DNA of 34,364 bases from Miltoncostaea sp. (GCA_029288175.1 JARFPS010000260.1:1-34364), one strand, 5' to 3'; shown: positions 8,058-15,577, counted from the first letter of the stretch. Numbers and translations: made by a program. The notes: generated by a model not told the origin, from the sequence alone.

Positions 8058-8267
8058 CTACTTCGAGTCCTCGTCGCTGCGAGACGAGGCCGACAGGGCC
8101 TCCGGCTCGCGCGGCTCGTCCTCGGGCTCACCGGTGATGCCGGCTTTGAACTCGCGGGCGCTCGATCCCAGGCTGCGACCGATCTCCGGCAGGCGCTTGG
8201 CGCCGAAGACGACCAGCAGGATGACGAGAACGAGGACCAGTTCGAGGGGGCCAACGCCGAACGGCAT
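8058..8267 (-). CDS. tatA: TatA/E, Sec-independent translocase pore subunit
   Basis: 69 residues from ATG 8267 with a strong ribosome-binding site (AAGGAGG, 5 bases upstream). The shape is classic for the family: a short N-terminus, one membrane helix (about 7-21, LELVLVLVILLVVF), the FGAKRLPEIGRSLG hinge and amphipathic helix (about 21-42), and an acidic, Ser-rich tail. TatA forms the pore through which folded proteins with twin-arginine signals cross the membrane. tatB and tatC are not next to it. It reads away from the membrane protein at 8331 and is followed by the amidohydrolase. Confidence 0.95.
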   Translation of the reverse strand: MPFGVGPLELVLVLVILLVVFGAKRLPEIGRSLGSSAREFKAGITGEPEDEPREPEALSASSRSDEDSK

Positions 8268-8318
8268 GAAGCCCTCCTTTTGGGCGTTGAGCGGGACGGT
8301 CGTTCGGAGCGATCACGT

Positions 8319-8324
8319 TAGCAT
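8319..8324 (+). promoter_or_regulatory. -10 box TAGCAT for a leaderless start at 8331
   Basis: TAGCAT lies 6 bases before GTG 8331. Transcription from such a box would begin at or within a base of the start codon. No -35 box is evident. Confidence 0.5.
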
Positions 8325-8330
8325 GGCCCG

Positions 8331-8762
8331 GTGGCACCGCCGTCCCGTGTCCGGTCGGGTGCACAGCGCCTCGATCTCATCGCCGCCTCGTGGGGCGGGC
8401 TGATCGGCTCCATCGGCCTGATGGTCGCCGGCGGCCGCGACTGGCCTCTGCGCCTCGGGGTCACGGCCGCCGCGTTCCTCATCGGGGGCATCGTCGCCAG
8501 CGCGCGGGTCGGGCGCGGCATCGTGCGCCACTCGATGGCCATGGTGGTCGCGGCCTACGTGATCCATGCCGCCTTCGTCGCCCTTGCGGCGATCATCGAT
8601 CGCTCCGGCGGCCCGGGCGCGCCGGAGCTCGTTCCGAACGGCGACGGGGGGGACTGGATCATCGTGCTGGGCTGGTCGCTGGGCTTCGCGCTGGCCGGGG
8701 GCGGCCTGGCCAAGCTGATGACCCGCCCGCGCCGCCCCGTCGGGCGCTTCGGATCGCGGTAG
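8331..8762 (+). CDS. Small membrane protein, unknown function
   Basis: 143 residues from GTG 8331. There are four likely membrane helices: about 17-34, 40-57, 70-90 and 105-128 (WIIVLGWSLGFALAGGGLAKL). A short Asp/Gly-rich outside loop (GGPGAPELVPNGDGGDW) lies before the last helix, and the C-terminus is basic. No ribosome-binding site is seen, and a TAGCAT box 6 bases upstream suggests a leaderless message. I do not recognise the family. It precedes lipA by 44 bases, but lipA seems to have its own promoter. Confidence 0.7.
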   Translation: MAPPSRVRSGAQRLDLIAASWGGLIGSIGLMVAGGRDWPLRLGVTAAAFLIGGIVASARVGRGIVRHSMAMVVAAYVIHAAFVALAAIIDRSGGPGAPELVPNGDGGDWIIVLGWSLGFALAGGGLAKLMTRPRRPVGRFGSR

Positions 8763-8793
8763 CCAAGCGGGGTCCCGACCGGCATCGGACCGC

Positions 8794-8799
8794 TACGAT
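8794..8799 (+). promoter_or_regulatory. -10 box TACGAT for leaderless lipA
   Basis: TACGAT ends 7 bases before ATG 8807. The box overlaps an upstream in-frame ATG (8798), which makes that codon an unlikely start. The segment 8794-8809 is very similar to 23420-23435 and 25092-25107. Confidence 0.55.
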
Positions 8800-8806
8800 G
8801 GGTCCG

Positions 8807-9877
8807 ATGCCTGAGAGAGCCTTCCAGGTCGACGCCGACGAGGAGCTGCACGGCGCGATCGCCGACGCGCAGCGTGAGGGGCGGCTGCCTCCGGTGCGGC
8901 TCGGCGATCGCCTGATCGGTGCCGGCACCGACGAAGGTCTGGACTTCGTCGAGGTCTCCGGTGACGAGCTTCGGCAGCTCGTCGCGGGTCGTCGCCTGCC
9001 TCGGTGGGTGGCCGCCAAGAACCCGCTGTCGGGAGGGTACGTCGAGACCCGCGCGCTGATGCGCGACCAGGAGCTGGTGACGGTGTGCGAGGAGGCCGCC
9101 TGCCCGAACATCGGCCAGTGCTGGGGCCGTGGAACCGCGACGTTCATGATCGGCGGAAGCCACTGCACGCGCGGGTGCGGCTTTTGCAATGTGATTACAG
9201 CTCGCCCGCTCGGACCGCCGGATCCCGACGAGCCCCGGCGCATCGCGGACGCCGCCGCCCACATGGGGCTGTCGTTCGTGGTGGTGACCGCGGTGGCGCG
9301 CGACGATCTGCCGGACGGTGGGGCGGAGCACTTCGCCGCCACGGTCGCCGCGCTTCGCGAGCGCCTTCCGGAAGCGCGCGTGGAGATCCTGGTCCCGGAC
9401 TTCCGGGGCTCGTGGGACGCGCTCGACATCGTCGTGGGCGCCGCGCCCGACGTGCTCAACCACAACACCGAGACGGTGCCGCGCCTGTACTCGACCGTGC
9501 GCCCGGGGGCGCGCTACGAGCGGACGCTGGAGCTGCTGGCCCGCGCGCGCGCGTCGGGCATGCGCACCAAGAGCGGCATCATGGTCGGGCTGGGCGAATC
9601 GCTCGACGAGATCAGGGCCGTCTTCGCCGATCTCGCCGCGGTGGGGTGCGAACTGGTCACCGTGGGGCAGTACCTGAGGCCGACCAATCACCACCTTCCC
9701 GTGGTGCGCTACTACGCGCCGGCCGAGTATCCCGCGCTGGCGGACATGGGGCGGGAGTGCGGCCTGGCCCACGTGGAGGCCGGTCCCCTGGTGCGCTCCT
9801 CGTTCGAGGCGGACCGCGTCGCCGACGCCGTCGGCGAGCCGTTCATCGGGGCCGCCGAAGCATCTCAAGTGGCCTAG
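8807..9877 (+). CDS. lipA: Lipoyl synthase (radical SAM)
   Basis: 356 residues from ATG 8807. LipA inserts two sulphur atoms into the octanoyl group on lipoyl-dependent enzymes. Both 4Fe-4S sites are present: the auxiliary cluster motif C94-x4-C99-x5-C105 and the radical SAM motif C120-x3-C124-x2-C127. The family stretch RDDLPDGGAEHF follows, and RSSF near the C-terminus stands where most LipA have RSSY. The protein is longer than usual (about 290-330): some 60 N-terminal residues, acidic and predicted helical, precede the usual LipA start near PRWVAAKNPLSGGY (residues 65-78). No lipB is adjacent. The start is chosen because the ATG at 8798 lies inside the predicted -10 box. Confidence 0.95.
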   Translation: MPERAFQVDADEELHGAIADAQREGRLPPVRLGDRLIGAGTDEGLDFVEVSGDELRQLVAGRRLPRWVAAKNPLSGGYVETRALMRDQELVTVCEEAACPNIGQCWGRGTATFMIGGSHCTRGCGFCNVITARPLGPPDPDEPRRIADAAAHMGLSFVVVTAVARDDLPDGGAEHFAATVAALRERLPEARVEILVPDFRGSWDALDIVVGAAPDVLNHNTETVPRLYSTVRPGARYERTLELLARARASGMRTKSGIMVGLGESLDEIRAVFADLAAVGCELVTVGQYLRPTNHHLPVVRYYAPAEYPALADMGRECGLAHVEAGPLVRSSFEADRVADAVGEPFIGAAEASQVA

Positions 9878-9897
9878 GGCCCGGCCGATACCACTGG

Positions 9898-9922
9898 CGA
9901 GTCGGGGGTCGGACCCCACTCG
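9898..9922 (+). other. GC-rich hairpin between lipA and the zinc-ribbon gene
   Basis: CGAGT, a bulged C, GGGG(G), a TCGGA loop, CCCC and ACTCG fold into a stem of 9 pairs with one bulge, 21 bases after the lipA stop and 33 before the next start. There is no T-run. It could be a terminator-like or processing hairpin, or a leader element of the next gene. Confidence 0.4.
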
Positions 9923-9954
9923 GTCACGGACGGCGGTCGACGGCAAGGATGGCC

Positions 9955-10392
9955 ATGAAGGGCTACCGCACCAAGCGCATTCCCCTGCCGGGAGGCAGGG
10001 TCATCGAGATCGTCCTCTTCGCCGACGAGGGCGAGGAGCACCCCCCGGAGGACGACCTGCTCGACGTCCTCGACATCGACCCGCCCCGAGGCACGACGGC
10101 ATATCCGATGAACCACTGTCCCGAGTGCCACAGCGACCTGGTCTATCCGGTCGCCTGGGAGGAGAGCGCCGAGGACTGCTGGCTCATCGAGCGCCGATGC
10201 CCGAACTGCGAGTGGCGCGAGACGGACGAGTTCCACCAGACCGAGGTCGAGGAGTTCGACGACGCGCTGAACGACGGCACGGAGGATCTGCTCGCCTCGC
10301 TGCGACAGTTCTCGCGCGCGAACATGGAGTCCGACGTCGAGAAGATGATCACCGCCCTCGACGGCGACCACATCCACCCGATGGATTTCTAG
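9955..10392 (+). CDS. Zinc-ribbon protein of unknown function
   Basis: 145 residues from ATG 9955, chosen because AAGGA (9945-9949) sits 5 bases upstream; ATG 9949 would overlap that site. Residues 1-51 are a basic then acidic N-terminus (GYRTKRIPLPGG, then EEHPPEDD). C55-P-E-C58 and C82-P-N-C85 make a four-cysteine zinc ribbon of about 35 residues, and an acidic helical tail (95-135) ends in HIHPMDF. Such small ribbon proteins often bind nucleic acid or join larger complexes, but I cannot name a function. It lies in one plus-strand series with lipA and the rhodanese. Confidence 0.8.
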   Translation: MKGYRTKRIPLPGGRVIEIVLFADEGEEHPPEDDLLDVLDIDPPRGTTAYPMNHCPECHSDLVYPVAWEESAEDCWLIERRCPNCEWRETDEFHQTEVEEFDDALNDGTEDLLASLRQFSRANMESDVEKMITALDGDHIHPMDF

Positions 10393-10420
10393 GCGGGCGT
10401 CGTCAGCCCAGGTTCGCTGG

Positions 10421-10426
10421 TAGCCT
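10421..10426 (+). promoter_or_regulatory. -10 box TAGCCT for a leaderless rhodanese gene
   Basis: TAGCCT lies 7 bases before GTG 10434, with no ribosome-binding site between them. Confidence 0.45.
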
Positions 10427-10433
10427 CAGCCGG

Positions 10434-10757
10434 GTGAGGGAGATCTCCGCCGGCGAGGCCCGGGACATACTGGCCGCGGGTGGTGCCACGCTCATCGACG
10501 TTCGCGAGGAGCGGGAGCACGCCGCCAACCGCGTCGCCGATTCCGTGCTCATCCCCATGAGCGAGTTCGTCGACCGCGTCGATGAGGTCCCCGGCGAGGG
10601 TGCCGTCATCCTGATCTGCCGCAGCGGCAGCCGCAGCGCCCGCGTGGGCGAGTGGCTCGAATCGAACGCCGACGTCGACGAGGTCATCAACCTCGAGGGC
10701 GGCATCATCGCGTGGGCGGCGCAGGGACTTCCCTACGAGGGCGACGCCCCGGGCTGA
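10434..10757 (+). CDS. Single-domain rhodanese
   Basis: 107 residues from GTG 10434, the full length of a single rhodanese domain (GlpE/PspE size). The domain shows LIDVREEREHA (about 20-30), the active-site loop C62-RSGSRS (62-68) and the closing GGIIAWAAQGLP (about 91-102). Rhodaneses carry a sulphur atom as a persulphide on the active cysteine and pass it to an acceptor such as cyanide, thioredoxin or a sulphur-using pathway. Placement after lipA might mean a role in sulphur supply, but this is only suggestive because the gene seems to have its own promoter. It converges on mqnC with a 45-base gap. Confidence 0.92.
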   Translation: MREISAGEARDILAAGGATLIDVREEREHAANRVADSVLIPMSEFVDRVDEVPGEGAVILICRSGSRSARVGEWLESNADVDEVINLEGGIIAWAAQGLPYEGDAPG

Positions 10758-10765
10758 TCCTCCGT

Positions 10766-10790
10766 GGCCGCGCCGCGCCCCGTGGCGGCC
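10766..10790. terminator. Possible two-way hairpin between convergent genes
   Basis: GGCCGC (10766-10771) and GCGGCC (10785-10790) can pair across a 13-base loop, in the 45-base gap between the rhodanese and mqnC stops. It has no T-run on either strand and a long loop, so the call rests mainly on position. Confidence 0.3.
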
Positions 10791-10802
10791 GTGCCCGGGC
10801 CT

Positions 10803-11894
10803 CTAGAAGCGCTTCACGACCCGATAGGCCGTGTCGCGCTGCACGGCGCGGCGCCCGGTCGCCTCGATGGCCGAAACCATCCGCTCGCTGTCCAGCCGGA
10901 AGGCGGTGCCCGCGGCGCGCACGACGTTCTCCTCGATCATGATCGAGCCCATGTCGTCGCAGCCGAACTCCAGGGCCAGCTGGCCGATGCGCAGCCCCTG
11001 CGTCACCCACGACGACTGGAAGTGCGGCACGTTGTCGAGGTAGAGCCGGCTGACGGCGAGCATCATCAGATAGTCGGCCGCGGTCGTATGCGCGTGGTCG
11101 TCGCCGCGCGCGCTTCCGCCGCCCGACTGATAGCTCCAGCAGACGAAGGCGCGGAAGCCGGCCGTCTCGTCCTGCACCTCGCGGAGGCGGCGCAGGTGCT
11201 CCACCCGGTCCTCCCAGGTGTCGACCGTGCCGTACATCATGGTGGCCGAGGCCGAGAGCCCGGCGAGGTGCGCCGTGCGCATCACGCCCAGCCACTCGTC
11301 GCTCATGATCTTCTTGGGCGCGATCTCGAGCCGCACCCGGTCGACCAGGATCTCCGCGCCGCCGCCCGGGATGGAGTCGAGTCCCGCCGCGGCCAGCCGG
11401 CGAAGCGTCTCCTCCAGATCGATGCGCGAGAAATGCGCGATGTGGAGGATCTCCGAGGGCGAGAGCGCGTGCAGGTGAATGGGGTACCGCGCCTTGATGT
11501 CGCGGAACAGGTCCTCGTACCACTCGATGCGGAGCCCGGGATGGTGCCCGCCCTGGAGCAGCAGGGCCGTGCCGCCGAGCGCGAGGGTCTCCTCGATCTT
11601 CCGGAAGATGACCCGCTTGGGGAGCACATAGCCCTCGGGGTCGCGCGGCAGCCGGTAGAAGGCGCAGAAGTCGCAGTCGGTGACGCAGAAGTTGGTGTAG
11701 TTGACGTTCCGGTCGATGATGAACGTGGCCTCGTCCGGATTGCTGTGACGGTCGCGAGCGCGCGCGGCCGCGGCGCCCACCGTGACCAGGTCCCGCGAGG
11801 CGAGCAGATCCAGCGCGTCGCGCTCGGACAACCGCTCGCCGGCGTCGGCGCGCTCGATGATCTCGTCGATGTCCGGAGGCGCGAGGGTCGTCAT
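10803..11894 (-). CDS. mqnC: Cyclic dehypoxanthinyl futalosine synthase (MqnC)
   Basis: 363 residues from ATG 11894, whose first bases overlap the mqnA stop (ATGA). MqnC is the radical SAM enzyme that cyclises dehypoxanthinyl futalosine in the futalosine route to menaquinone. The radical SAM motif is C70-VTD-C74-DF-C77, within the family stretch DRNVNYTNFCVTDCDFCAFY (61-80). HHPGL (about 119), the SIPGGGAEIL strand and the C-terminal IGQLALEFGCDDMGS stretch fit MqnC better than CofH or MqnE, and the length is typical. It is the last gene of the ubiX-menG-prenyl synthase-MqnC-like-mqnA-mqnC unit. Confidence 0.94.
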   Translation of the reverse strand: MTTLAPPDIDEIIERADAGERLSERDALDLLASRDLVTVGAAAARARDRHSNPDEATFIIDRNVNYTNFCVTDCDFCAFYRLPRDPEGYVLPKRVIFRKIEETLALGGTALLLQGGHHPGLRIEWYEDLFRDIKARYPIHLHALSPSEILHIAHFSRIDLEETLRRLAAAGLDSIPGGGAEILVDRVRLEIAPKKIMSDEWLGVMRTAHLAGLSASATMMYGTVDTWEDRVEHLRRLREVQDETAGFRAFVCWSYQSGGGSARGDDHAHTTAADYLMMLAVSRLYLDNVPHFQSSWVTQGLRIGQLALEFGCDDMGSIMIEENVVRAAGTAFRLDSERMVSAIEATGRRAVQRDTAYRVVKRF

Positions 11895-12706
11895 CGGACA
11901 AATCCTACGCGGTGTGGCTCGGCCGGAGACCTCAACAGGCCCGCGCCGGCCGCCGCCTCGAGAAAGCGCGCCAGCCCCTCTCGCTCGTCCGGGCCGAAGT
12001 CGTAGTGCAGTCGCGCCAGGTAGTCCCTCACGAACTCCGGCGTGAACCGGAAGCGGCGACTGGCCGCCTCCACGACGACGGCCGGCTCCGCCGAGTATCC
12101 GGTCCGCGCGCCCTGGATCAGCTCCGCGAGGGCGGACAGCTCGTGCGGGCGATCGCGGGCCACCTCGGCGCGAGCGGCCCACACCGCGAACACCATCGGC
12201 TGACCGGTCAGGGCGTGCCACCTCTCGGCCAGGTCCGTGTGGAAGAACCCCAGTCGCTCGCGGAGGCCGAACAGCGCCTCATCGCCGATGAGGAGCACAC
12301 CGTCATGGCTGCGCAGCGCCGTCCGGGGATCGGTCGTCAGCAGCTCGAAAGGGGGCCGGTCCGGGCCCAGCAGCAGGCGCAGCAGCGTCACCGACGTGGC
12401 GCTGTCCGGCGTGACGGCGATGGTCTCGACCTCGTCGAAGGGGACGTTGCTGAACAGCTGGATGCTGTCGACCGCACCCCGGGCGGTGACCGACGAGACC
12501 GGCAGGAGGGTGAGCAGGTCGGAGTTGCGGGCGTAGGCGATGCTCGAGACCGCCGACACATCGAGCTCGCCCGCCAGCAGCGCGTTGTTGAGGGTGGTCG
12601 GTGGACCGTCCAAGAACTCGATACCGTGCTGCGCGCGCTCGAGCCCGTGGTAGATGGGGTACATGTTCAGGGCCGCGATGCGCCCCACCCGCAGCGGCGC
12701 GCTCAC
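11891..12706 (-). CDS. mqnA: Chorismate dehydratase (MqnA)
   Basis: 271 residues from GTG 12706, overlapping the previous stop by 4 bases (GTGA) and overlapping mqnC at its end (ATGA). MqnA removes water from chorismate to give 3-enolpyruvylbenzoate, the entry step of the futalosine route. It has the periplasmic-binding-protein fold; visible family stretches are RVGRIAALNMYPIYHGL (about 6-22), LDVSAVSSIAYARN (about 48-61, the Ser-rich active-site strand), VTPDSATSVTLLRLLL and LLIGDEAL. The length matches the family (about 270-290). MqnE, which would use its product, is not in the window. Confidence 0.93.
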   Translation of the reverse strand: MSAPLRVGRIAALNMYPIYHGLERAQHGIEFLDGPPTTLNNALLAGELDVSAVSSIAYARNSDLLTLLPVSSVTARGAVDSIQLFSNVPFDEVETIAVTPDSATSVTLLRLLLGPDRPPFELLTTDPRTALRSHDGVLLIGDEALFGLRERLGFFHTDLAERWHALTGQPMVFAVWAARAEVARDRPHELSALAELIQGARTGYSAEPAVVVEAASRRFRFTPEFVRDYLARLHYDFGPDEREGLARFLEAAAGAGLLRSPAEPHRVGFVR

Positions 12707-13251
12707 CGCTCCACCGCCCGTGCTCCGACGGCCGTGGCCAGGTGGTTCGGGTCGCTGCGGTCATCGTCGGGCAGCTGCCACTCATCGGCGCCGAAGGCCA
12801 CCGCGACCTGGCAGGCGGCCGGACCCAGCCGACGCCAGTGTGGCCGCACCCGGACATCGCCGGGGAGGGCCGCTCGCGCGGCGCGGACCACCCCGAGATC
12901 CTCGACCCCCCAGGAGCCGGGGCGCCGGTCGTCGCCCTCGCCCGGCACGGGACACACCGCGCGGAGCAGCCCGGTCTCGCGAGCGAGCTCGCCGAGCGCC
13001 AGCAGCCGATCGACGACGAGCTCGGGGTCCGTGCCCGCCCCGTAGGCCAATGCGGCCTCGCTGCCCCTCCCGGATGCGTGCGCGGCCCGATGGTCCTCGA
13101 TCGAGCCCTCCTCGTCGCCGTCCCGCAACCGGTCGTCGGGGCTCGGCCCCCGGCCGTAGGCCACCACCGCGTCCGACACCCCGCCCAGGGCGGTGACGCC
13201 CTCGCCCCGGACCAGCGCGATCAGGACGTCCCGACCCGGCACGCCGCTCAC
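12703..13251 (-). CDS. Half-size MqnC/MqnE-like protein without the Fe-S region
   Basis: 182 residues from GTG 13251, which overlaps the prenyl synthase stop (GTGA); its own stop overlaps mqnA (GTGA). No named family was recognised, but it aligns with the C-terminal half of MqnC in this window. RAAHASGRGSEAALAYG (55-71) matches RTAHLAGLSASATMMYG. DPELVVDRLLALGELARETG (75-94) matches DTWEDRVEHLRRLREVQDET. RPHWRRLGPAACQVAVAFGA (136-155) matches the MqnC/MqnE stretch ending in GQLALEFGC. The region that should hold the CxxxCxxC motif is absent, and only two scattered cysteines remain (100, 147). It cannot be a radical SAM enzyme by itself. Its position suggests a helper of MqnA, MqnC or MqnE; this is inference. 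Confidence 0.8.
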   Translation of the reverse strand: MSGVPGRDVLIALVRGEGVTALGGVSDAVVAYGRGPSPDDRLRDGDEEGSIEDHRAAHASGRGSEAALAYGAGTDPELVVDRLLALGELARETGLLRAVCPVPGEGDDRRPGSWGVEDLGVVRAARAALPGDVRVRPHWRRLGPAACQVAVAFGADEWQLPDDDRSDPNHLATAVGARAVER

Positions 13252-14183
13252 GCGTACCGGTCCACGAGGCTGTCGGCGATCAGGCGCAGGGCGTCCCGGT
13301 CGGCCCCGCCCAACGGCCCCTCGAGCGCACGCCGCGCGTCGTCCACGAACCCCAGCGCCCGCTCCCGTGCCTGCGCCAGCCCCGCGTGGGCCGCGAGCCG
13401 GTCGCAGAGCGTCGCGACATCGTCCTCGGAGCGAGCCGCCGCCAGGAGCGGTCGGAGCGCGGGTTCCTCGCGAAGCGCGAGGATCACCGGCAGCGTCACG
13501 GTGCCGTCCATCAGATCCGTCCCGCGGCGCTTTCCGGTCACCTCCGGGGCGCCCGCCAGGTCGAGGATGTCGTCGAAGATCTGGAACGCCATCCCCACGT
13601 TCTGGCCGAACGCGCCCAGGCGCTCGGCGGCCTCGTCGGGTGAGCCCGCCACCAGGGCGCCCAGTCGGCACGCGCACGAGAAGAGCGCGGCGGTCTTTCG
13701 GCGGCACCGGTCGAGGTAGTCGCGCTCGGCGAGGTCCAGATCGTGAGCGGCCCGGTTCTGGTCCATCTCGCCCATCGAAAGGTCCAGCGCGGCGCCCGCA
13801 AGGGTCTGGACCGCGGCGGCGCTGCCGGTCCGGGTCAGCTCGGCGAACGCCCGCGCGAACAGGAAGTCGCCCGCTTGGACGGCCACCTCGGCCCCCTCGG
13901 CGGCCGCCACGGTGGGCCGGCCGCGCCGCATCGTCGCGCCGTCGATGAGATCGTCGTGCACCAGCGTGGCCATGTGCACCAGCTCGACCGAGGCCGCCGC
14001 CGACAGCACGGCCTCGCTCTCCACGCGGTCCTGGGGCGCCGAGCAGAACACCAGCAGCGGGCGCACGCGCTTGCCGCCGGCGGCCAGGGTGTCGGCCGCC
14101 GGTCGGGCCACCTCGGGCACGCTGCCGTCGACCGCCGACTCGAGGCGTTCCTCGCAGGCGGCGAGCAGTCGCGCCTGCGGCAG
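13248..14183 (-). CDS. All-trans polyprenyl diphosphate synthase, probably for the menaquinone tail
   Basis: About 311 residues if read from CTG 14183. The enzyme joins isopentenyl diphosphate units to make the C30-C45 menaquinone side chain. The hallmarks are AGGKRVRP (the IPP-binding region), the first aspartate motif HDDLID followed by GATMRRGRPT, the GDFLFARAF helix, and the second aspartate motif FDDILDL. The C-terminus RYA is near the usual length. The start is unclear: no ATG, GTG or TTG occurs in frame between the menG stop (14213) and GTG 14120, yet the first family helix (LPQARLLAACEERLE) begins near 14183. ATC 14198 is another rare candidate; GTG 14120 would drop the helix. Its end overlaps the next gene by GTGA. 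Confidence 0.92.
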   Translation of the reverse strand: MPQARLLAACEERLESAVDGSVPEVARPAADTLAAGGKRVRPLLVFCSAPQDRVESEAVLSAAASVELVHMATLVHDDLIDGATMRRGRPTVAAAEGAEVAVQAGDFLFARAFAELTRTGSAAAVQTLAGAALDLSMGEMDQNRAAHDLDLAERDYLDRCRRKTAALFSCACRLGALVAGSPDEAAERLGAFGQNVGMAFQIFDDILDLAGAPEVTGKRRGTDLMDGTVTLPVILALREEPALRPLLAAARSEDDVATLCDRLAAHAGLAQARERALGFVDDARRALEGPLGGADRDALRLIADSLVDRYA

Positions 14184-14212
14184 GGCGAGCTCCGCGATGC
14201 CGGCCGACTGTC

Positions 14213-14932
14213 CTACGGTCGCACCCGCCCGTGATGGAGGGCCACGATGCCCCCGGCGAAGGTGCGCCAGCGCACGTCGCCGAGGCCCGCTCCGGCGAGG
14301 CGGGCCGCCAGCTCCGGAGGGGCGGGAAAGCGCCGCACCGACGCCGGCAGGTAGCGATACGCGTCGGCGTCGCGTCCGAGAAGCGCGCCGAGGCGGGGTA
14401 CGAGGCGATCGAACCACACCCCGTAGAAGCGCTGCAGGTGGGCGGGCACGGTGATCTCGAGCACGACCACGCGACCCCCGGGGCGGACCACCCGGGCCAT
14501 CTCGTGAAGACCGCCGTCCAGGTCCACGACGTTGCGGATGCCGAACGCCACCGTGGCGGCGTCGAACGCATCGTCGGGATGGTCGAGGTTCATGACGTCC
14601 CCGACCTCGAAGCGCAGCCCGGGGCGATCGCCGGCCTTCTCGTCGGCCCGGGCGATCATCCTCTCCGAGAAATCGATCCCCACGACCTCGCCGCCCGGCG
14701 TGCGGTCGGCGAGGTCGAAGGCCAGGTCGCCCGTGCCGGTGCAGCAGTCGAGGGCGCGGTCGCCCGCCGCCAGGTCGGCGGCCGCCGCGGCCGCCCGGCG
14801 CCAGGCGCGATCGCGGCCGGCGGTCATCAGCCGGTTCATCAGGTCGTAGCGCGGTGCGATGCGGTCGAACATCGCTCTGACGTCCGCGGGTGCGAGGCGG
14901 CCCGAGGCGGCGTCGCTGACGGGCGCGCTCAT
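14213..14932 (-). CDS. menG: Demethylmenaquinone methyltransferase (MenG/UbiE)
   Basis: 239 residues from ATG 14932, overlapping the ubiX stop (ATGA). It methylates the quinone ring with S-adenosylmethionine, the last step of menaquinone synthesis. The UbiE signatures are APRYDLMNRLMTAGRDRAWR (about 26-45), the SAM-binding LDCCTGTGDLAFDLA, GIDFSERMIARADEK, and AFGIRNVVDLDGGLHEMARV followed by RPGG. The length is typical (about 230-250). With mqnA and mqnC in the same unit and no ubiquinone-specific gene seen, menaquinone is the expected substrate. Confidence 0.94.
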   Translation of the reverse strand: MSAPVSDAASGRLAPADVRAMFDRIAPRYDLMNRLMTAGRDRAWRRAAAAAADLAAGDRALDCCTGTGDLAFDLADRTPGGEVVGIDFSERMIARADEKAGDRPGLRFEVGDVMNLDHPDDAFDAATVAFGIRNVVDLDGGLHEMARVVRPGGRVVVLEITVPAHLQRFYGVWFDRLVPRLGALLGRDADAYRYLPASVRRFPAPPELAARLAGAGLGDVRWRTFAGGIVALHHGRVRP

Positions 14933-15555
14933 CGGGCGGCCGGTTCCACCGGCGCCTCGCCCCATCGCAGGAGCAGGCTGTGCGACACGCCGATGGCGTC
15001 GAGCGCCTTGCCCACGACGAAGTCGATCAGGTCGTCCATGCCTCCCGGAAGGCCATAGAAGCCGGGGCTCGCGGGCATCACCATGGCGCCGGCGCGGGTG
15101 ACCGAGGCCATGTTCTCGATGGCGATCAGCGACAGCGGCGTCTCGCGTGTCACCAGCACCAGGGGCCGTCGCTCCTTCAGGGCCACGTCGGCGGCGCGAT
15201 GGATCAGGTTGGCGGCGGTGCCGTGCGCGATCGCCCCGAGGCTCGACCCCGAGCACGGGAGCACCAGCACGCCACCCGCGCGAGCCGATCCCGATGCGAA
15301 CGGGCTGGTCATGTCGTGGAGGTCGAGCAGCGTGACCTGTCCCGGCGACCCGTGCGCCTCGACGAATCGCTCCACCACCTCGCCGGGGTCGCCCGGGCGC
15401 TCGGGCCCGCGCCCGAGCAGCTCGTGCGAGATGACGTGCGCCCCGCTGTGGGAGACACACAAGCCCACGTCGCACCCGGCCGCGCAGAGCGCCGACAGCG
15501 CCCGCGCCGCATAGGGGGCGCCGCTCGCGCCGGTGACCCCGAGAAAGACCCTCAT
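14929..15555 (-). CDS. ubiX: UbiX-type flavin prenyltransferase (MqnM-like)
   Basis: 208 residues from ATG 15555. UbiX attaches a dimethylallyl group to FMN to make prenylated FMN, the cofactor of UbiD-type decarboxylases. The family stretches are GVTGASGAPYAARAL (7-21), LPCSGSSLGAIAHGTAANLI (99-118) and a Pro-Leu-rich VTRETPLSLIAIENM. In the futalosine route the UbiX/UbiD-like pair (MqnM/MqnL) removes the carboxyl group of the prenylated naphthoate, and the partner UbiD lies at 18063-19514. The gene opens the second transcription unit, with a TACGAT box 6 bases before its ATG and no ribosome-binding site. Confidence 0.94.
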   Translation of the reverse strand: MRVFLGVTGASGAPYAARALSALCAAGCDVGLCVSHSGAHVISHELLGRGPERPGDPGEVVERFVEAHGSPGQVTLLDLHDMTSPFASGSARAGGVLVLPCSGSSLGAIAHGTAANLIHRAADVALKERRPLVLVTRETPLSLIAIENMASVTRAGAMVMPASPGFYGLPGGMDDLIDFVVGKALDAIGVSHSLLLRWGEAPVEPAAR

Positions 15556-15561
15556 GTGGCG

Positions 15562-15567
15562 ATCGTA
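15562..15567 (-). promoter_or_regulatory. -10 box TACGAT for leaderless ubiX
   Basis: On the minus strand TACGAT is followed by 6 bases and then ATG 15555. It makes the ubiX-to-mqnC genes a separate transcription unit from the cytochrome bc genes upstream. Confidence 0.55.
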
Positions 15568-15577
15568 GCGCCGGTCC

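Noticed and set aside
10803-11894. CofH (F420 synthesis) instead of MqnC
   Set aside because: The DRNVNYTNFC stretch, the mqnA neighbour and the menG/ubiX unit all point to MqnC.
13248-14417. Prenyl synthase start at the far upstream ATG 14417
   Set aside because: It would overlap menG by 200 bases and the added residues are low-complexity Arg-rich sequence.
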